The notes under the pieces are model-generated. The model worked only from the letters and a program-made list of their open reading frames with translations, did no database searches and was not told the origin of the DNA. The position numbers were made by a program, and so were the translations under genes. Below, one piece after another: positions 34,359 through 43,255 of a stretch of DNA of 45,125 nucleotides (its first letter is position 1; every line of letters begins with the position of its first letter). The DNA comes from Actinomadura kijaniata NBRC 14229 (GTDB lineage: Bacteria > Actinomycetota > Actinomycetes > Streptosporangiales > Streptosporangiaceae), in contig NZ_BCQR01000096.1 of NCBI RefSeq assembly GCF_001552175.1, positions 1-45,125 on the forward strand, given 5' to 3'.

Positions 34359-36656
34359 TCAGGACGGGCGGCGTTTGCCCTGGAACAGGGTGACCAGGCC
34401 GCGGAAGGCCCGGTCGTCCAGGGTCCCGAACGGGTTGTCGTGGGCGATGTAGGTCCAGGTCGCCGACGGGCGGTTCAGGGACGCCCCGGTCAGGTCGATC
34501 CCCTCGGGGGTCGCCGTCAGGGACTCGAACGCCTTCAGCGCGCGGGTCCGGGCCTCCGCCGGGAGGCGTTTGCCCGCGGGGACCGCCTCCCGGTTGAACT
34601 CCACCAGGGGGTCCAGGCCCCGGCCCAGCGAGCGCAGGTGGATGCCCTCCCGCAGGTCCGCCAGGAACGCCAGGTGTTCGGACCAGCAGCGGTCCAGGTG
34701 GAACAGCATCGCCTGGCGGGCCGCCTCCGCCACGGCCTCCTCCCCCGCGATCCCGGCCAGTTCGGCGTACTTGGCGGGGGCGCCCTCGGAGACCGTCCTC
34801 GTCGCGCCGTCGCCCTTCAGGATCTCGTCGCGTTCGGCCAGAAGCTCCTTCCGCTGGAGGCCGATCAGGTGGTTGTAGCGCCAGGTGTTGCGGTGGATCT
34901 CCAGGGACACGCCCTCGGCCACCCGCTGGGCGTGGGCGACGATCCAGTGGGCCCCCTTGTCGTGAACGCGGCCGTCGGCGTCGGTCGGGCCCTTGTAGCG
35001 CTCGTCGGGCGCGTAGCGGGCCACCAGGTCGTCGCCCAGGCTCGTGAAGAACACCGAGCCACCCGGGTCCCCCTGGCGGCCGCCGCGACCGCGCAGCTGG
35101 TCGTCCAGGCGGCTGCTGTGGTAGCGGCCGGTGCCGATGACCAGCAGGCCGCCGAGGGCCGCGACCTCGTCCCGGTCGGCCTCCGACGCGCCGCCCAGGC
35201 GGATGTCGGTGCCCCGGCCCGCCATCTGGGTGGAGACCGTCAGGGCCCCGAGCGCCCCGGCGGCGGCGATGATCTCGGCCTCCTCGGCGTCGTTCTTGGC
35301 GTTCAGGACCACCGGGGACAGGCCCGCACGGGTCAGGCGGCGGGCCAGGCGTTCGGACTCGGCGATGTCGCGGGTGCCGATCAGGAGGGGGCGGCCCGTG
35401 GCGTGGACCTCGACGATCTCCTCGACCAGGGCCGTGTCGCGGTCCTCGGTGGTGGCGTAGAGGCGGTCGGGCTCGTCCACGCGGATCCGGGGGCGGTGCG
35501 GCGGGATGACCGCGATGCCCAGGTCGTAGAACTCGCGGAGCTGGTCGGAGACGGCCATCGCGGTGCCGGTCATGCCGCAGCGGACCGGGTAGCGGCCGAT
35601 CAGCTCCTGGACGGTGACCGAGTCCAGGATCTCGCCGCTGGGCGACGCCTCCAGGCGTTCCTTGGCCTCGACGGCGGCCTGGAGGCCGTCGGGCCAGCGT
35701 TGCAGGAGCGCGACCCGGCCGCGGGACTCGCTGATCAGCTTCACCCGGCCGTCGCGGACGATGTAGTCCACGTCGCGGTGCAACAGGACCTCGGCGTGCA
35801 GGGCGACGTTGACGGCGGTGAGCGTGTCCAGGTTCTCCGGCGCGTACAGGTCGACGCCGAGGACCCGCTCCACCTGGCGGGCGCCCGCCGGGGTGAGCTG
35901 GACGTTGCGGGCCTCCTCGTCGGTGGCGTAGTGCAGGCCCGGTCGCAGGCGGCGCACCAGGTCGGCGTAGCGGGGCGAGGCGGCGTCCAGTTCCGAGGCC
36001 CCGGCCAGCACCAGCGGCACCATCGCCTCGTCCACCAGCACCGAGTCCGCCTCGTCGATCAAAGCGACGTCGGGCGCGGGTTGCAGCGGGTCGCCGGGGT
36101 CGGTGGCCAGCCGGTCGCGCAGCAGGTCGAACCCCACCTCGCTGACCGGCGCGTAGGTCACGTCGGCGGTGTAGGCGGCGCGGCGTTCGGCGGGGGTCGA
36201 GGACTGGCCGATCCAGGCCACCGTCACCCCGAGCCGTTCGTAGAGCGGCCCCATCCACTCGGCGTCGCGGCGGGCCAGGTAGTCGTTGACCGACATGACG
36301 TGGACGCGATGGCCGCGCAGCGCGTACCCGGCGGCGGCCAACGCTCCGGCGAGGGTCTTGCCCTCACCGGTGGCCATCTCGGCGACGTGCCCCGACAGCA
36401 GCGCCAGCGTCCCGAACAGCTGGACGTCGTAGGGCCGCTCGCCCAGCGCCCGCCGCGCGGCCTCCCGCCCCAGCGCGCACAGCTCGGCCGGGTCGTTCTC
36501 GTCGAGCGCCCCGGCGGCGGCGGTCAGCTCGGCGTCGGACAGGGCGCGCACGCGCTCCTCCCGCGTCGCCGCGTCCGCCACCACCGCCCGGAACGGCGCC
36601 AGGTCGGTGCTGCCGGGCTTCTGCACCAGCCGCCGGAGCCGGTCGCGCAACGCCAT
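34359..36656 (-). CDS. secA2: Accessory preprotein translocase ATPase SecA2
   Basis: A 765-aa SecA-family motor. Walker A is EMATGEGKT (about 93-101), the DEAD-type motif is LIDEADSVLVDEA, and QMAGRGTDIRLGG and QLRGRGGRQGDPGGSVFFTSLGDD are classic SecA helicase motifs. Compared with SecA1 (about 900 aa) it lacks the C-terminal linker and the zinc-binding tail, which fits the actinobacterial SecA2 type that exports a small set of proteins. The ATG at 36656 has GGAGGGG 7 nt upstream; a longer frame to 36725 adds no family sequence. Confidence 0.94.
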   Translation of the reverse strand: MALRDRLRRLVQKPGSTDLAPFRAVVADAATREERVRALSDAELTAAAGALDENDPAELCALGREAARRALGERPYDVQLFGTLALLSGHVAEMATGEGKTLAGALAAAGYALRGHRVHVMSVNDYLARRDAEWMGPLYERLGVTVAWIGQSSTPAERRAAYTADVTYAPVSEVGFDLLRDRLATDPGDPLQPAPDVALIDEADSVLVDEAMVPLVLAGASELDAASPRYADLVRRLRPGLHYATDEEARNVQLTPAGARQVERVLGVDLYAPENLDTLTAVNVALHAEVLLHRDVDYIVRDGRVKLISESRGRVALLQRWPDGLQAAVEAKERLEASPSGEILDSVTVQELIGRYPVRCGMTGTAMAVSDQLREFYDLGIAVIPPHRPRIRVDEPDRLYATTEDRDTALVEEIVEVHATGRPLLIGTRDIAESERLARRLTRAGLSPVVLNAKNDAEEAEIIAAAGALGALTVSTQMAGRGTDIRLGGASEADRDEVAALGGLLVIGTGRYHSSRLDDQLRGRGGRQGDPGGSVFFTSLGDDLVARYAPDERYKGPTDADGRVHDKGAHWIVAHAQRVAEGVSLEIHRNTWRYNHLIGLQRKELLAERDEILKGDGATRTVSEGAPAKYAELAGIAGEEAVAEAARQAMLFHLDRCWSEHLAFLADLREGIHLRSLGRGLDPLVEFNREAVPAGKRLPAEARTRALKAFESLTATPEGIDLTGASLNRPSATWTYIAHDNPFGTLDDRAFRGLVTLFQGKRRPS

Positions 36657-36899
36657 GACGGTCCCCTCCCGAGAGCGCTCGGTCATGCCCCGCCCGGCGG
36701 GGACTCCCACCGGGCGCCCTTTCATGATCCCAGTTCTCCGGTGTCCCGATGGTCCCGAGGACCCAGGTCCTGCGTCCGTAACGGGTGGGAGGCCGATTTC
36801 CTCCCCAGGGTGGATGCCCGGGACTCCCGAGACCTGGGATGATCAGGTCATACGGGGTTGCGGTGGCCGGGGAAACGCCACCGCGGAACGGGAGTCACC
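36657..36899. other. Intergenic region between secA2 and the 44-aa ORF
   Basis: No gene is seen. The region holds the secA2 Shine-Dalgarno (near 36664-36670), an inverted pair CCCAGGTC near 36768 with GACCTGGG near 36830, and a perfect 8-bp hairpin GCGGTGGC (36860-36867) with GCCACCGC (36877-36884). The hairpin lies just upstream of the small ORF. Confidence 0.5.
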
Positions 36900-37034
36900 A
36901 TGACACCGACGGCACGCTGGGCCGCCGCCCAGCGACGCAAGCGCCAGGTCATCAACCAGGCCGTCATCCACCGCGCCATGCAGGACCAGCGGCGCACCGG
37001 CACCGCCGAGACGGTGCCGGCCACCGCCAAGTAG
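36900..37034 (+). CDS. Small basic protein of 44 residues (unknown)
   Basis: This short ORF reads MTPTARWAAAQRRKRQ, VINQAVIHRAMQDQRR and TGTAETVPATAK. It has GGGAG 5 nt upstream of the ATG, codons mostly ending in G or C, and a perfect 7-bp hairpin starting one base after its stop. The first 30 residues could form a basic amphipathic helix; no signal peptide or membrane helix is seen. I do not recognise the family. It could bind nucleic acid or a membrane, but nothing in the sequence decides this. Confidence 0.6.
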   Translation: MTPTARWAAAQRRKRQVINQAVIHRAMQDQRRTGTAETVPATAK

Positions 37035-37053
37035 GACGTCCAAGCAGGACGTC
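37035..37053 (+). terminator. Hairpin at the stop codon of the 44-aa ORF
   Basis: GACGTCC (37035-37041) and GGACGTC (37047-37053) form a 7-bp stem with loop AAGCA, directly after the TAG stop. Confidence 0.5.
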
Positions 37054-37097
37054 ACGCCCGGCGGCCCGCCACGACGCGCACCCTCGCGCCTCAGCGT

Positions 37098-37129
37098 GGC
37101 CGCCGGACCGGAGCCGCCGGTCGGCGGCC
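37098..37129. terminator. Bidirectional hairpin before the ROK gene 3' end
   Basis: GGCCGCCGGACCGG (37098-37111) pairs with CCGGTCGGCGGCC (37117-37129) with one bulged base and a 5-nt loop. It lies between the 44-aa ORF (+) and the ROK gene (-). Confidence 0.68.
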
Positions 37130-37131
37130 GG

Positions 37132-38352
37132 TCACTCCTTTTCGGACGAGAAGACCTCGTCGCGCGCCTGCTCCAGCGCCGCGTGCAGGGCCCCGCGCAG
37201 GACCGGGTTGCCCTCCACCGCGGTGACCGCGACGGTGGCGCGGGTGGGGCTGAGGCGGCCGACGACCTGTTCGATGCGGGTCGCGAGGGGGCGTCCGCCC
37301 GCCCGGCCGAGGCTTCCCGACAGCACGACCAGGCCGGGGTCCAGGACGATGTTGACCGAGGTGACGCCGTAGGCGATCCGGTCGGCCAGCTCGTCCAGGA
37401 ACGCCCCGCCCCGCTCCTCGTCGGCGGCAGCGGCGGCGACGCACTCGGTGGCGGTGGGCTCGGCGATGCCGTGCCGGTGGGCCAGTTCGCGCACCGCGTC
37501 GGCGCCGACCAGCGAGCCGTAGCCGCCCGCCAGCGCGGGGATACCCCAGGAGGTGGACTCGGTGACGCCCTCCTGGGCCTCGCCGCGCCTGGCCGTGCCG
37601 ACCGGCAGCGGCGCGCCGGGCACCGGCAGGTAGCCGATCTCGCCCGCGCCGCCGGACCGGCCCCGGTGCAGCCGCCCGCCGAGCATCACCGACAGGCCGA
37701 TGCCCCGGTCCAGCCACACCAGCGCGAAGTCCTCGGCGTCCCGGGCGGCCCCGTAGGCGCGTTCGGCGACGGCGGCGAGGTTGACGTCGTTCTCTATCGT
37801 CACCGGCCGCCGCAGGTCGGTGCGCAGCGCCTCCAGCACGCCCTCGTGCCAGGCGGGCAGGTCGAACGCGAACTGCACGTCCCCCGAGCGCGGGTCCACC
37901 ACGCCCGGCGTCCCGATGACGAACGCGTGGAGCCGGCCCAGCCCCACCCTTGCCGAACGGCACGCCTTGACCACCGCGTTGTGGATGGTCTTGACGGGGT
38001 TGTCGGTGCCGTTCGGGTCGACAGTAACCTGGGCGACCACGCAGCCGGTGATGTCGGCGACGCCGGCGGTCACGCCGTCCGGGCCGACCTCCAGGCCCGC
38101 GACGTAGGCGCTGGACGGCACCACCGCGTACAGCGCCGCGTTCGGCCCCCGGCCGCCCGCCTGCTCGCCGACGACCTCGACCAGACCGCGCTCCTCCAGC
38201 CTCGCGAGGAGCTGGGAGGCGGTGACCTTGGACAGCCCGGTGTGCTCGCCGATCTGCGCGCGCGTCAGCGGGCCCTGTCTGACCAGCAGATCCAGAGCGG
38301 CGCGGTCGTTCAGCTCGCGCAGCAACCGTGGCGTCCCCGGGCGGTTGACCAT
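37132..38352 (-). CDS. ROK-family transcriptional regulator
   Basis: A 406-aa sugar-responsive repressor. The N-terminal winged HTH (about 10-70, LLRELNDRAALDLLVRQGPLTRAQIGEHTGLSKVTASQLLARLEERGLV) is followed by a ROK domain with VAGLEVGPDGVTAGVADITG and ENDVNLAAVAERAYGA. The zinc-binding CxCGxxGCxE motif of ROK kinases is absent: the region after YLPVPG reads APLPVGTARRGE with no cysteines. It is therefore unlikely to be a kinase. The ATG at 38352 has GGGGG about 8 nt upstream. It is divergent from a sugar ABC operon, which it probably represses. Confidence 0.9.
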   Translation of the reverse strand: MVNRPGTPRLLRELNDRAALDLLVRQGPLTRAQIGEHTGLSKVTASQLLARLEERGLVEVVGEQAGGRGPNAALYAVVPSSAYVAGLEVGPDGVTAGVADITGCVVAQVTVDPNGTDNPVKTIHNAVVKACRSARVGLGRLHAFVIGTPGVVDPRSGDVQFAFDLPAWHEGVLEALRTDLRRPVTIENDVNLAAVAERAYGAARDAEDFALVWLDRGIGLSVMLGGRLHRGRSGGAGEIGYLPVPGAPLPVGTARRGEAQEGVTESTSWGIPALAGGYGSLVGADAVRELAHRHGIAEPTATECVAAAAADEERGGAFLDELADRIAYGVTSVNIVLDPGLVVLSGSLGRAGGRPLATRIEQVVGRLSPTRATVAVTAVEGNPVLRGALHAALEQARDEVFSSEKE

Positions 38353-38393
38353 GCTGGGTCCCCCTGACGTCTCAATCCGCTAACGAGCGGTTT

Positions 38394-38416
38394 TGTTTAG
38401 GAAAGTTTCTTGTTAG
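38394..38416. promoter_or_regulatory. ROK-type operator candidate
   Basis: TGTTTAGGAAA (38394-38404), G, TTTCTTGTTAG (38406-38416). The core GGAAA-G-TTTC is a near-palindrome like the AGGAAA/TTTCCT operators near other actinobacterial ROK genes. It lies 42 bp upstream of the ROK start in an unusually AT-rich patch. The rest of 38353-38604 holds small hairpins (CCGCT/AGCGG at 38377-38390; near 38525-38543) and the GGAGGAGAGG ribosome binding site of the next gene. Confidence 0.55.
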
Positions 38417-38604
38417 TTTACGCGCAAGCGTCCCGCCGCCCCGCGACCCGGGAGGGCGAACGCGAGACTGCGCCGACTGGCGAGCAGGGCGCCCGCGAGC
38501 GGTGCACGGCACGGACAGGGCATGACCGGACCCTAAAGGTTCCGGGCCCGACCGACGGCATCGCAGGCCATCCGGCCGCGTGGTGATGGAGGAGAGGAAC
38601 CCCG

Positions 38605-39876
38605 GTGAAGTACATCAAGGTTGCGGCCGCCACGGCCGCGATCGCCCTGGCCGCCGCGGCCTGTGGCGGCGGCGAGAAGAAGACCGAGGGCGCGGGCGGC
38701 GGATCGGACCCGGCGCAGCTCAAGGTCTGGATGATGGGCGAGGGCACGCCCGAGCAGACCAAGTTCCTCGACGACGTCGAGGCCGAGTTCAAGCAGAAGC
38801 ACCCCAAGACCGACGTGGTCGTCAAGTACGTGCCGTGGCCGCAGGTCGCCACCACGTTCCAGAAGGCCGCCGCCGGAGGCGAGGGCCCCGACGTCACCGA
38901 GCTCGGCAACACCGACGTGCAGTCGCACATCGAGCAGGGCTCGCTGGCCGACGTCACCGAGAAGTTCAACGCCTGGGCCGACGGCAAGGCCCTCAGCAAG
39001 AACGCCCTGGCCAACGACCAGAAGGACGGCAAGACCTACGCGGTGCCGTGGTACGGCGGCGTGCGCGGCGTGTGGTTCCGCAAGGACTGGTTCGACGAGC
39101 TGAAGATCGAGCAGCCGAAGAGCTGGGCCGAGCTGGCCGCCGCGGCCAAGAAGGTCCAGGACGCCAAGAAGGTCCCGGGCATCGGCGTGCCGAGCGACCA
39201 GACCAACGCCCTGATGAGCTTCGTCTGGGGCAACGGCGGCGAGATCGCCGTCAAGGAGGGCGACAAGTGGGCCGGTAAGCTCGACCAGCCCCAGGTCAAG
39301 GAGGCCGTGGAGTTCTACACCGGCCTGGTGACCAAGGAGAAGGTCGCGCCGGAGAAGTTCGTCGGCAAGAACGAGCTGCAGGGCCCGCAGCAGGACTTCG
39401 CGCTCGGCAAGCTCGGCATGTACATCGACGGCTCCTGGGCGCTCAAGGAGATGAAGAAGATCTCCGAGAAGAACGTCGACAAGTGGGCGGTCTTCCCGAT
39501 CCCCGCCAAGTCCGGCGGCAACGCCCCGGTCATGGCGGGCGGCTCCGACCTCGCGGTCTGGAAGGACTCCAAGGCCCAGGACGCGGCGTTCGACTACATC
39601 ACGGTCCTCAACAACGCCAAGAACGCCAAGGCGTGGGCCGACTACAGCGGTTTCTCCTCCATGCGCTCGGACGTGAAGTTCTCCGACCCCAAGCTGGAGG
39701 TCTTCACCGCGATCGCCGGCAACACCAAGTTCCCGCCGATCAGCGCGGGCTGGGGCGAGTTCGAGCAGGCCAAGAAGGTGCTGCCGAACGCCATGAAGGC
39801 GATCATGCAGGGCAAGCCGGTCGACGACGAGCTGAAGAAGGCCAACGAGCAGGCCAACACCCTGCTGAACCCGTAG
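38605..39876 (+). CDS. Carbohydrate ABC transporter binding lipoprotein (DasA/NgcE-like)
   Basis: A 423-aa extracellular solute-binding protein of family 1. The signal peptide ends in a lipobox, AAAAC-GGGEKK (Cys20). Mature sequence includes LKVWMMGEGTPEQTKFLDDVEAEFKQKHP and FALGKLGMYIDGSWAL, typical of sugar-binding proteins. With two permeases and a GH3 hexosaminidase downstream, a GlcNAc disaccharide such as chitobiose is a reasonable ligand, by analogy with Streptomyces DasABC. GTG 38605 follows a strong purine-rich Shine-Dalgarno (GGAGGAGAGG). Confidence 0.88.
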   Translation: MKYIKVAAATAAIALAAAACGGGEKKTEGAGGGSDPAQLKVWMMGEGTPEQTKFLDDVEAEFKQKHPKTDVVVKYVPWPQVATTFQKAAAGGEGPDVTELGNTDVQSHIEQGSLADVTEKFNAWADGKALSKNALANDQKDGKTYAVPWYGGVRGVWFRKDWFDELKIEQPKSWAELAAAAKKVQDAKKVPGIGVPSDQTNALMSFVWGNGGEIAVKEGDKWAGKLDQPQVKEAVEFYTGLVTKEKVAPEKFVGKNELQGPQQDFALGKLGMYIDGSWALKEMKKISEKNVDKWAVFPIPAKSGGNAPVMAGGSDLAVWKDSKAQDAAFDYITVLNNAKNAKAWADYSGFSSMRSDVKFSDPKLEVFTAIAGNTKFPPISAGWGEFEQAKKVLPNAMKAIMQGKPVDDELKKANEQANTLLNP

Positions 39877-39906
39877 GCCCCGACCGCTCCCGAACGGACT
39901 GAGTCC

Positions 39907-40878
39907 ATGCTCGACACCGCACCCGCGGTGCGGAACACGCCGGGCCGGAACGACTCCGGCCCGGCGCGTCCCCGCCGCCGGCCCCGCGTGGGGCCCTACC
40001 TGCTGATCGCCCCCACGGTGATCGTCATCGCCGTCCTGATGTTCTGGCCCATGGTCCAGATCGGGATCATGTCCTTCCAGAAGGTCGGCAACCGCCAGCT
40101 GCGCGGCGAGCCCGCCGAGCAGGTCGGCACCGAGAACTTCGACAGGATCTTCGGCGACCCGTTCTTCTGGACGACGCTCAAGCACACCGTGCTGTTCGCC
40201 GTCGTGGCGGTCGCGCTGACGCTGGTCGTGGGCACCCTGGTCGGCCTGCTGCTGCACAAGCTGGGCCGGCGGATGTCGAACGTGGTCGCCGGCGGCGTGA
40301 TGGTCGCCTGGGCCACCCCGCCCGTCACCGCGGCCATCATCTTCACCTGGCTGTTCGGCTCCACCGGCGGCCTGGTCAACTGGCTGCTGGACCTGCTGCC
40401 CGACTGGCTGGTGGGGTCCCGCTGGAACGACTACAACTGGTTCTCCACCCCGCTGTCCACCTACACCGTGCTGACGGTCTGCGTCGTGTGGCAGGCGTGC
40501 CCGTTCGTGGCGGTGTCGGTGCTGGCCGGGCTCAAGAGCGTGCCGAGCGAGCTGTACGAGGCCGCCCGGGTGGACGGCTCGGGCCCGTGGCGGTCGTTCT
40601 GGAGCATCACCTTCCCGCTGCTCAAGCCCATCTTCCTGGTCCTGCTGGTCATGTCGATCATCTGGGACTTCAAGGTGTTCACCCAGCTGTTCATCATGTC
40701 CGGGATGGCCAACCGCGACGCGTTCAACCTGTCGCTGTACGCCTACTCCGAGGCGTTCGGGTCGCTCAATCCCAAGCTCGGCGCGGGCTCGGCGATCGCC
40801 CTGGTGCTGACGGTGATCCTGCTGGTGGTGACCGCGGTGTACGTGCGCGTCATGGTCCGTCAGGGGGAGACGAAGTGA
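39907..40878 (+). CDS. Carbohydrate ABC transporter permease, MalF/DasB-type
   Basis: A 323-aa membrane permease with six predicted helices. The cytoplasmic EAA loop is ELYEAARVDGSGPWRSFWSITFPLLKPIF, the ATPase contact site. The N-terminal 35 residues are basic and Pro/Arg-rich before the first helix (YLLIAPTVIVIAVLMFWPM). The stop overlaps the next start (GTGA), so it is translationally coupled to the second permease. Confidence 0.92.
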   Translation: MLDTAPAVRNTPGRNDSGPARPRRRPRVGPYLLIAPTVIVIAVLMFWPMVQIGIMSFQKVGNRQLRGEPAEQVGTENFDRIFGDPFFWTTLKHTVLFAVVAVALTLVVGTLVGLLLHKLGRRMSNVVAGGVMVAWATPPVTAAIIFTWLFGSTGGLVNWLLDLLPDWLVGSRWNDYNWFSTPLSTYTVLTVCVVWQACPFVAVSVLAGLKSVPSELYEAARVDGSGPWRSFWSITFPLLKPIFLVLLVMSIIWDFKVFTQLFIMSGMANRDAFNLSLYAYSEAFGSLNPKLGAGSAIALVLTVILLVVTAVYVRVMVRQGETK

Positions 40879-41717
40879 AGTCGCGAACGATCGGCCGGAT
40901 CGCCCTGAACGGGACCGGGGTCCTGGTGTTCCTGGCCGCGGTGTTCCCTGTCTTCTGGATGGCGTCCACCGCCTTCAAGCCCAACAACGAGATCTTCAGC
41001 AGCACGCCGAGGCCGCTGCCGTCGCACCCGACGCTGGAGCACTTCGACTTCGTCCTCAACGGCCGCATCGCCGAGGGGACGTTCTGGGGGTACTTCGCCA
41101 ACAGCCTCGTGCTGGCCGTCGTCACCGTGCTGGTGTCGGGCCTGCTGGCGCTGATGGCGGCCACCGCCGTGGCGCGGTTCCGGTTCCGCTTCCGGACCAC
41201 GTTCCTGGTGATGCTGCTGGTGGTGCAGATGGTGCCGTTGGAGGCGCTGGTCATCCCGCTGTTCCTGGACCTCAAGCAGCTCCAGATGCTCGACAGCCTG
41301 GTCGGCCTGGTGGTCGTCTACATCGCGTTCGCGGTGCCGTTCGCGATCTGGATGCTGCGCGGCTTCGTGGCCGCGGTGCCGAAGGAGCTGGAGGAGGCGG
41401 CGTCCATCGACGGCGCCGGGCCGGTGCGCACCTTCTTCACCGTGCTGCTGCCGCTGGTCGCGCCGGGCCTGGTGGCGACCAGCATCTTCTCCTTCATCAC
41501 CGCCTGGAACGAGTTCATCTTCGCCTACACGTTCCTCGACGACCAGCAGAAGTACACCTTGCCGATCATGCTGCAGTTCTTCTTCGGCCGCAGCAGCAAC
41601 GCCTGGGGACCGATCATGGCCGCCTCGACCCTGTTGACCATCCCGGTCATCATCTTCTTCCTGCTCGTCCAGCGCCGCATGGTGTCCGGGCTGACCTCCG
41701 GGGCGGTGAAGGGATGA
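40875..41717 (+). CDS. Carbohydrate ABC transporter permease, MalG/DasC-type
   Basis: A 280-aa permease with six helices. The EAA loop is ELEEAASIDGAGPVRTFFTVLLPLVAPGLVA. GTG 40875 overlaps the preceding stop (GTGA), which fixes the start; a longer frame inside the first permease gene is a shadow. The stop overlaps the ATG of the GH3 gene (ATGA). No ATPase gene is in the operon; actinobacterial transporters of this type usually share the ATPase MsiK. Confidence 0.92.
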   Translation: MKSRTIGRIALNGTGVLVFLAAVFPVFWMASTAFKPNNEIFSSTPRPLPSHPTLEHFDFVLNGRIAEGTFWGYFANSLVLAVVTVLVSGLLALMAATAVARFRFRFRTTFLVMLLVVQMVPLEALVIPLFLDLKQLQMLDSLVGLVVVYIAFAVPFAIWMLRGFVAAVPKELEEAASIDGAGPVRTFFTVLLPLVAPGLVATSIFSFITAWNEFIFAYTFLDDQQKYTLPIMLQFFFGRSSNAWGPIMAASTLLTIPVIIFFLLVQRRMVSGLTSGAVKG

Positions 41718-43156
41718 GCGACGAGATCTCCCGCCTGGCGCGCGGGACGCTGCTGCCCTCCTTCGCGGGGGCGACCGCGCCGCGCTGGCTGCTGGACGAG
41801 CTGGAGCGCGGCCTCGGCGGCGTGACGCTGTTCGCCCTCAACGGCAACGTGCCGAACACCGAGGCGCTGGCCGCGCTGACCGCCGAGATGCGCAAGGTCG
41901 GCGACCCGCTGATCGGCATCGACGAGGAGGGCGGCGACGTCACCCGTCTCGGCGGCCACGCCGTCCCCAGCCCCTATCCGGGCAACGCGGCGCTCGGCGC
42001 GGCCGACGACGTCGAGCTGACCCGGCGGGTGTACCGGTCGCTGGGGGCCGAGCTGGTCGAGGTCGGCGTCAACCTCAACTTCGCGCCGTCGGTGGATGTC
42101 AACACCGCCGACGACAACCCGGTGATCGGCACCCGCGCGTTCGGGTCCGACCCGCAGCTGGTGGCCCGGCACGCCGTCGCGGCGGTCACCGGCACCCAGG
42201 AGGCGGGCGTGGCGGCGTGCGCCAAGCACTTCCCCGGGCACGGCGCGACCGTCGAGGACTCCCATCTGGGCGTGCCGATCGTGGACGCGGACCTGGACCT
42301 GCTGGAGCGGCGCGAGCTGGTGCCGTTCCGGGCCGCGATCGCGGCGGGCGTGCAGGCCGTGATGACCGCCCATCTGAACCTCCCGACGATCACCGACGGC
42401 GTCCCGGCGACGCTGTCCCCCGCCGTGATCACCGGGCTGCTCCGCGAACGCCTGGGCTACCGGGGCGTGATCGTCACCGACGCCCTGGACATGCGGGGCG
42501 CCAGCGGCGAGATCGGCATCCCCGAGGCGGCGGTGCGCGCCCTCGTCGCGGGCGCCGACCTGCTGTGCCTGGGGCCGCGCGAGCAGGAGGACAGCGTCCG
42601 CGCGACCCTCGCCGCCATCGAGGCGGCCGTCCGCTCCGGGCGGCTGCCCCTCGAACGTCTCGCCGACGCCGCCGAACGCACAGGGGCCGTTCGGCGCTGG
42701 CTGGCGGGGTACAGTCCCGCCGCCGTGGACCGGTCGGCGGGGCTGGAGGCGGCGCGCCGGGCCGTGCGGATCACCGGCGAGCTGCCCTCCTGGGACGGCG
42801 CCCCGCTGGTGGTCGAGCTGGCCGCGACCGGCAACATCGCGGTCGGGCCGACGCCGTGGGGGCTCGGACCGTTCGCGCCGGAGACCGTTCCCGCCGAAGG
42901 AACGGCCGCCGAGGCCGCCACCCTGCTGGAACGTGCCACCGGGCGGGGGCTGGTCGTCGTGCTGCGCGACGCGCACCGGCACACCGGGCAGCGGGCCCTG
43001 GCGACCGCCCTGCTGGCGGCCCGCCCGGACGCGGTGCTGGTGGAGATGGGGCTGCCGGTGTGGCAGCCCGAGGGGGCCGTGCACCTGGCCACCTACGGCG
43101 CGGCCGACGCCAACGCGCGGGCCGCCGCCGAGCTGCTGGGCCTGACCCCGGCGTGA
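41714..43156 (+). CDS. GH3 beta-N-acetylhexosaminidase (NagZ/DasD-like)
   Basis: A 480-aa glycosidase without a signal peptide, so cytoplasmic. It has the NagZ-type signatures KHFPGHGAT, the catalytic Asp-His loop EDSHLGVPIVD and the nucleophile segment VIVTDALDMRGA. Substrate-binding residues are suggested by GIDEEGGDVTRL. A C-terminal domain of about 130 residues follows. It likely splits GlcNAc from imported disaccharides or muropeptides. The ATGA overlap with the permease gene ties it to the transporter. Confidence 0.92.
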   Translation: MSDEISRLARGTLLPSFAGATAPRWLLDELERGLGGVTLFALNGNVPNTEALAALTAEMRKVGDPLIGIDEEGGDVTRLGGHAVPSPYPGNAALGAADDVELTRRVYRSLGAELVEVGVNLNFAPSVDVNTADDNPVIGTRAFGSDPQLVARHAVAAVTGTQEAGVAACAKHFPGHGATVEDSHLGVPIVDADLDLLERRELVPFRAAIAAGVQAVMTAHLNLPTITDGVPATLSPAVITGLLRERLGYRGVIVTDALDMRGASGEIGIPEAAVRALVAGADLLCLGPREQEDSVRATLAAIEAAVRSGRLPLERLADAAERTGAVRRWLAGYSPAAVDRSAGLEAARRAVRITGELPSWDGAPLVVELAATGNIAVGPTPWGLGPFAPETVPAEGTAAEAATLLERATGRGLVVVLRDAHRHTGQRALATALLAARPDAVLVEMGLPVWQPEGAVHLATYGAADANARAAAELLGLTPA

Positions 43157-43164
43157 GACGACCG

Positions 43165-43199
43165 CGGCCCGGCGTGCGACCGCTGCGCGCGCCGGGCCG
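43165..43199 (+). terminator. Hairpin after the GH3 gene
   Basis: CGGCCCGGCG (43165-43174) pairs perfectly with CGCCGGGCCG (43190-43199) across a 15-nt loop, 8 nt downstream of the stop. No T-run follows. Confidence 0.65.
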
Positions 43200-43243
43200 T
43201 GGGCCAACCCCCGGGGTAAGCCCGACCAGTCCGATCGGCAAGA

Positions 43244-43249
43244 GATAAT
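43244..43249 (+). promoter_or_regulatory. -10-like hexamer of the Rrf2 gene
   Basis: GATAAT lies 7 nt before the ATG at 43256, so transcription would start at or next to the start codon and the mRNA would be leaderless. No convincing -35 is seen; the 8-bp palindrome CCGATCGG lies just upstream (about 43231-43238) and may be part of an operator. Confidence 0.4.
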
Positions 43250-43255
43250 ACGTTC

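Noticed and set aside
38000..38030. TTGTCGGTG on + inside the ROK gene, resembling a RecA_NDp -35 element
   Set aside because: No TAN3T box at the 8-bp spacing, and the position is inside a coding region far from any + strand start.
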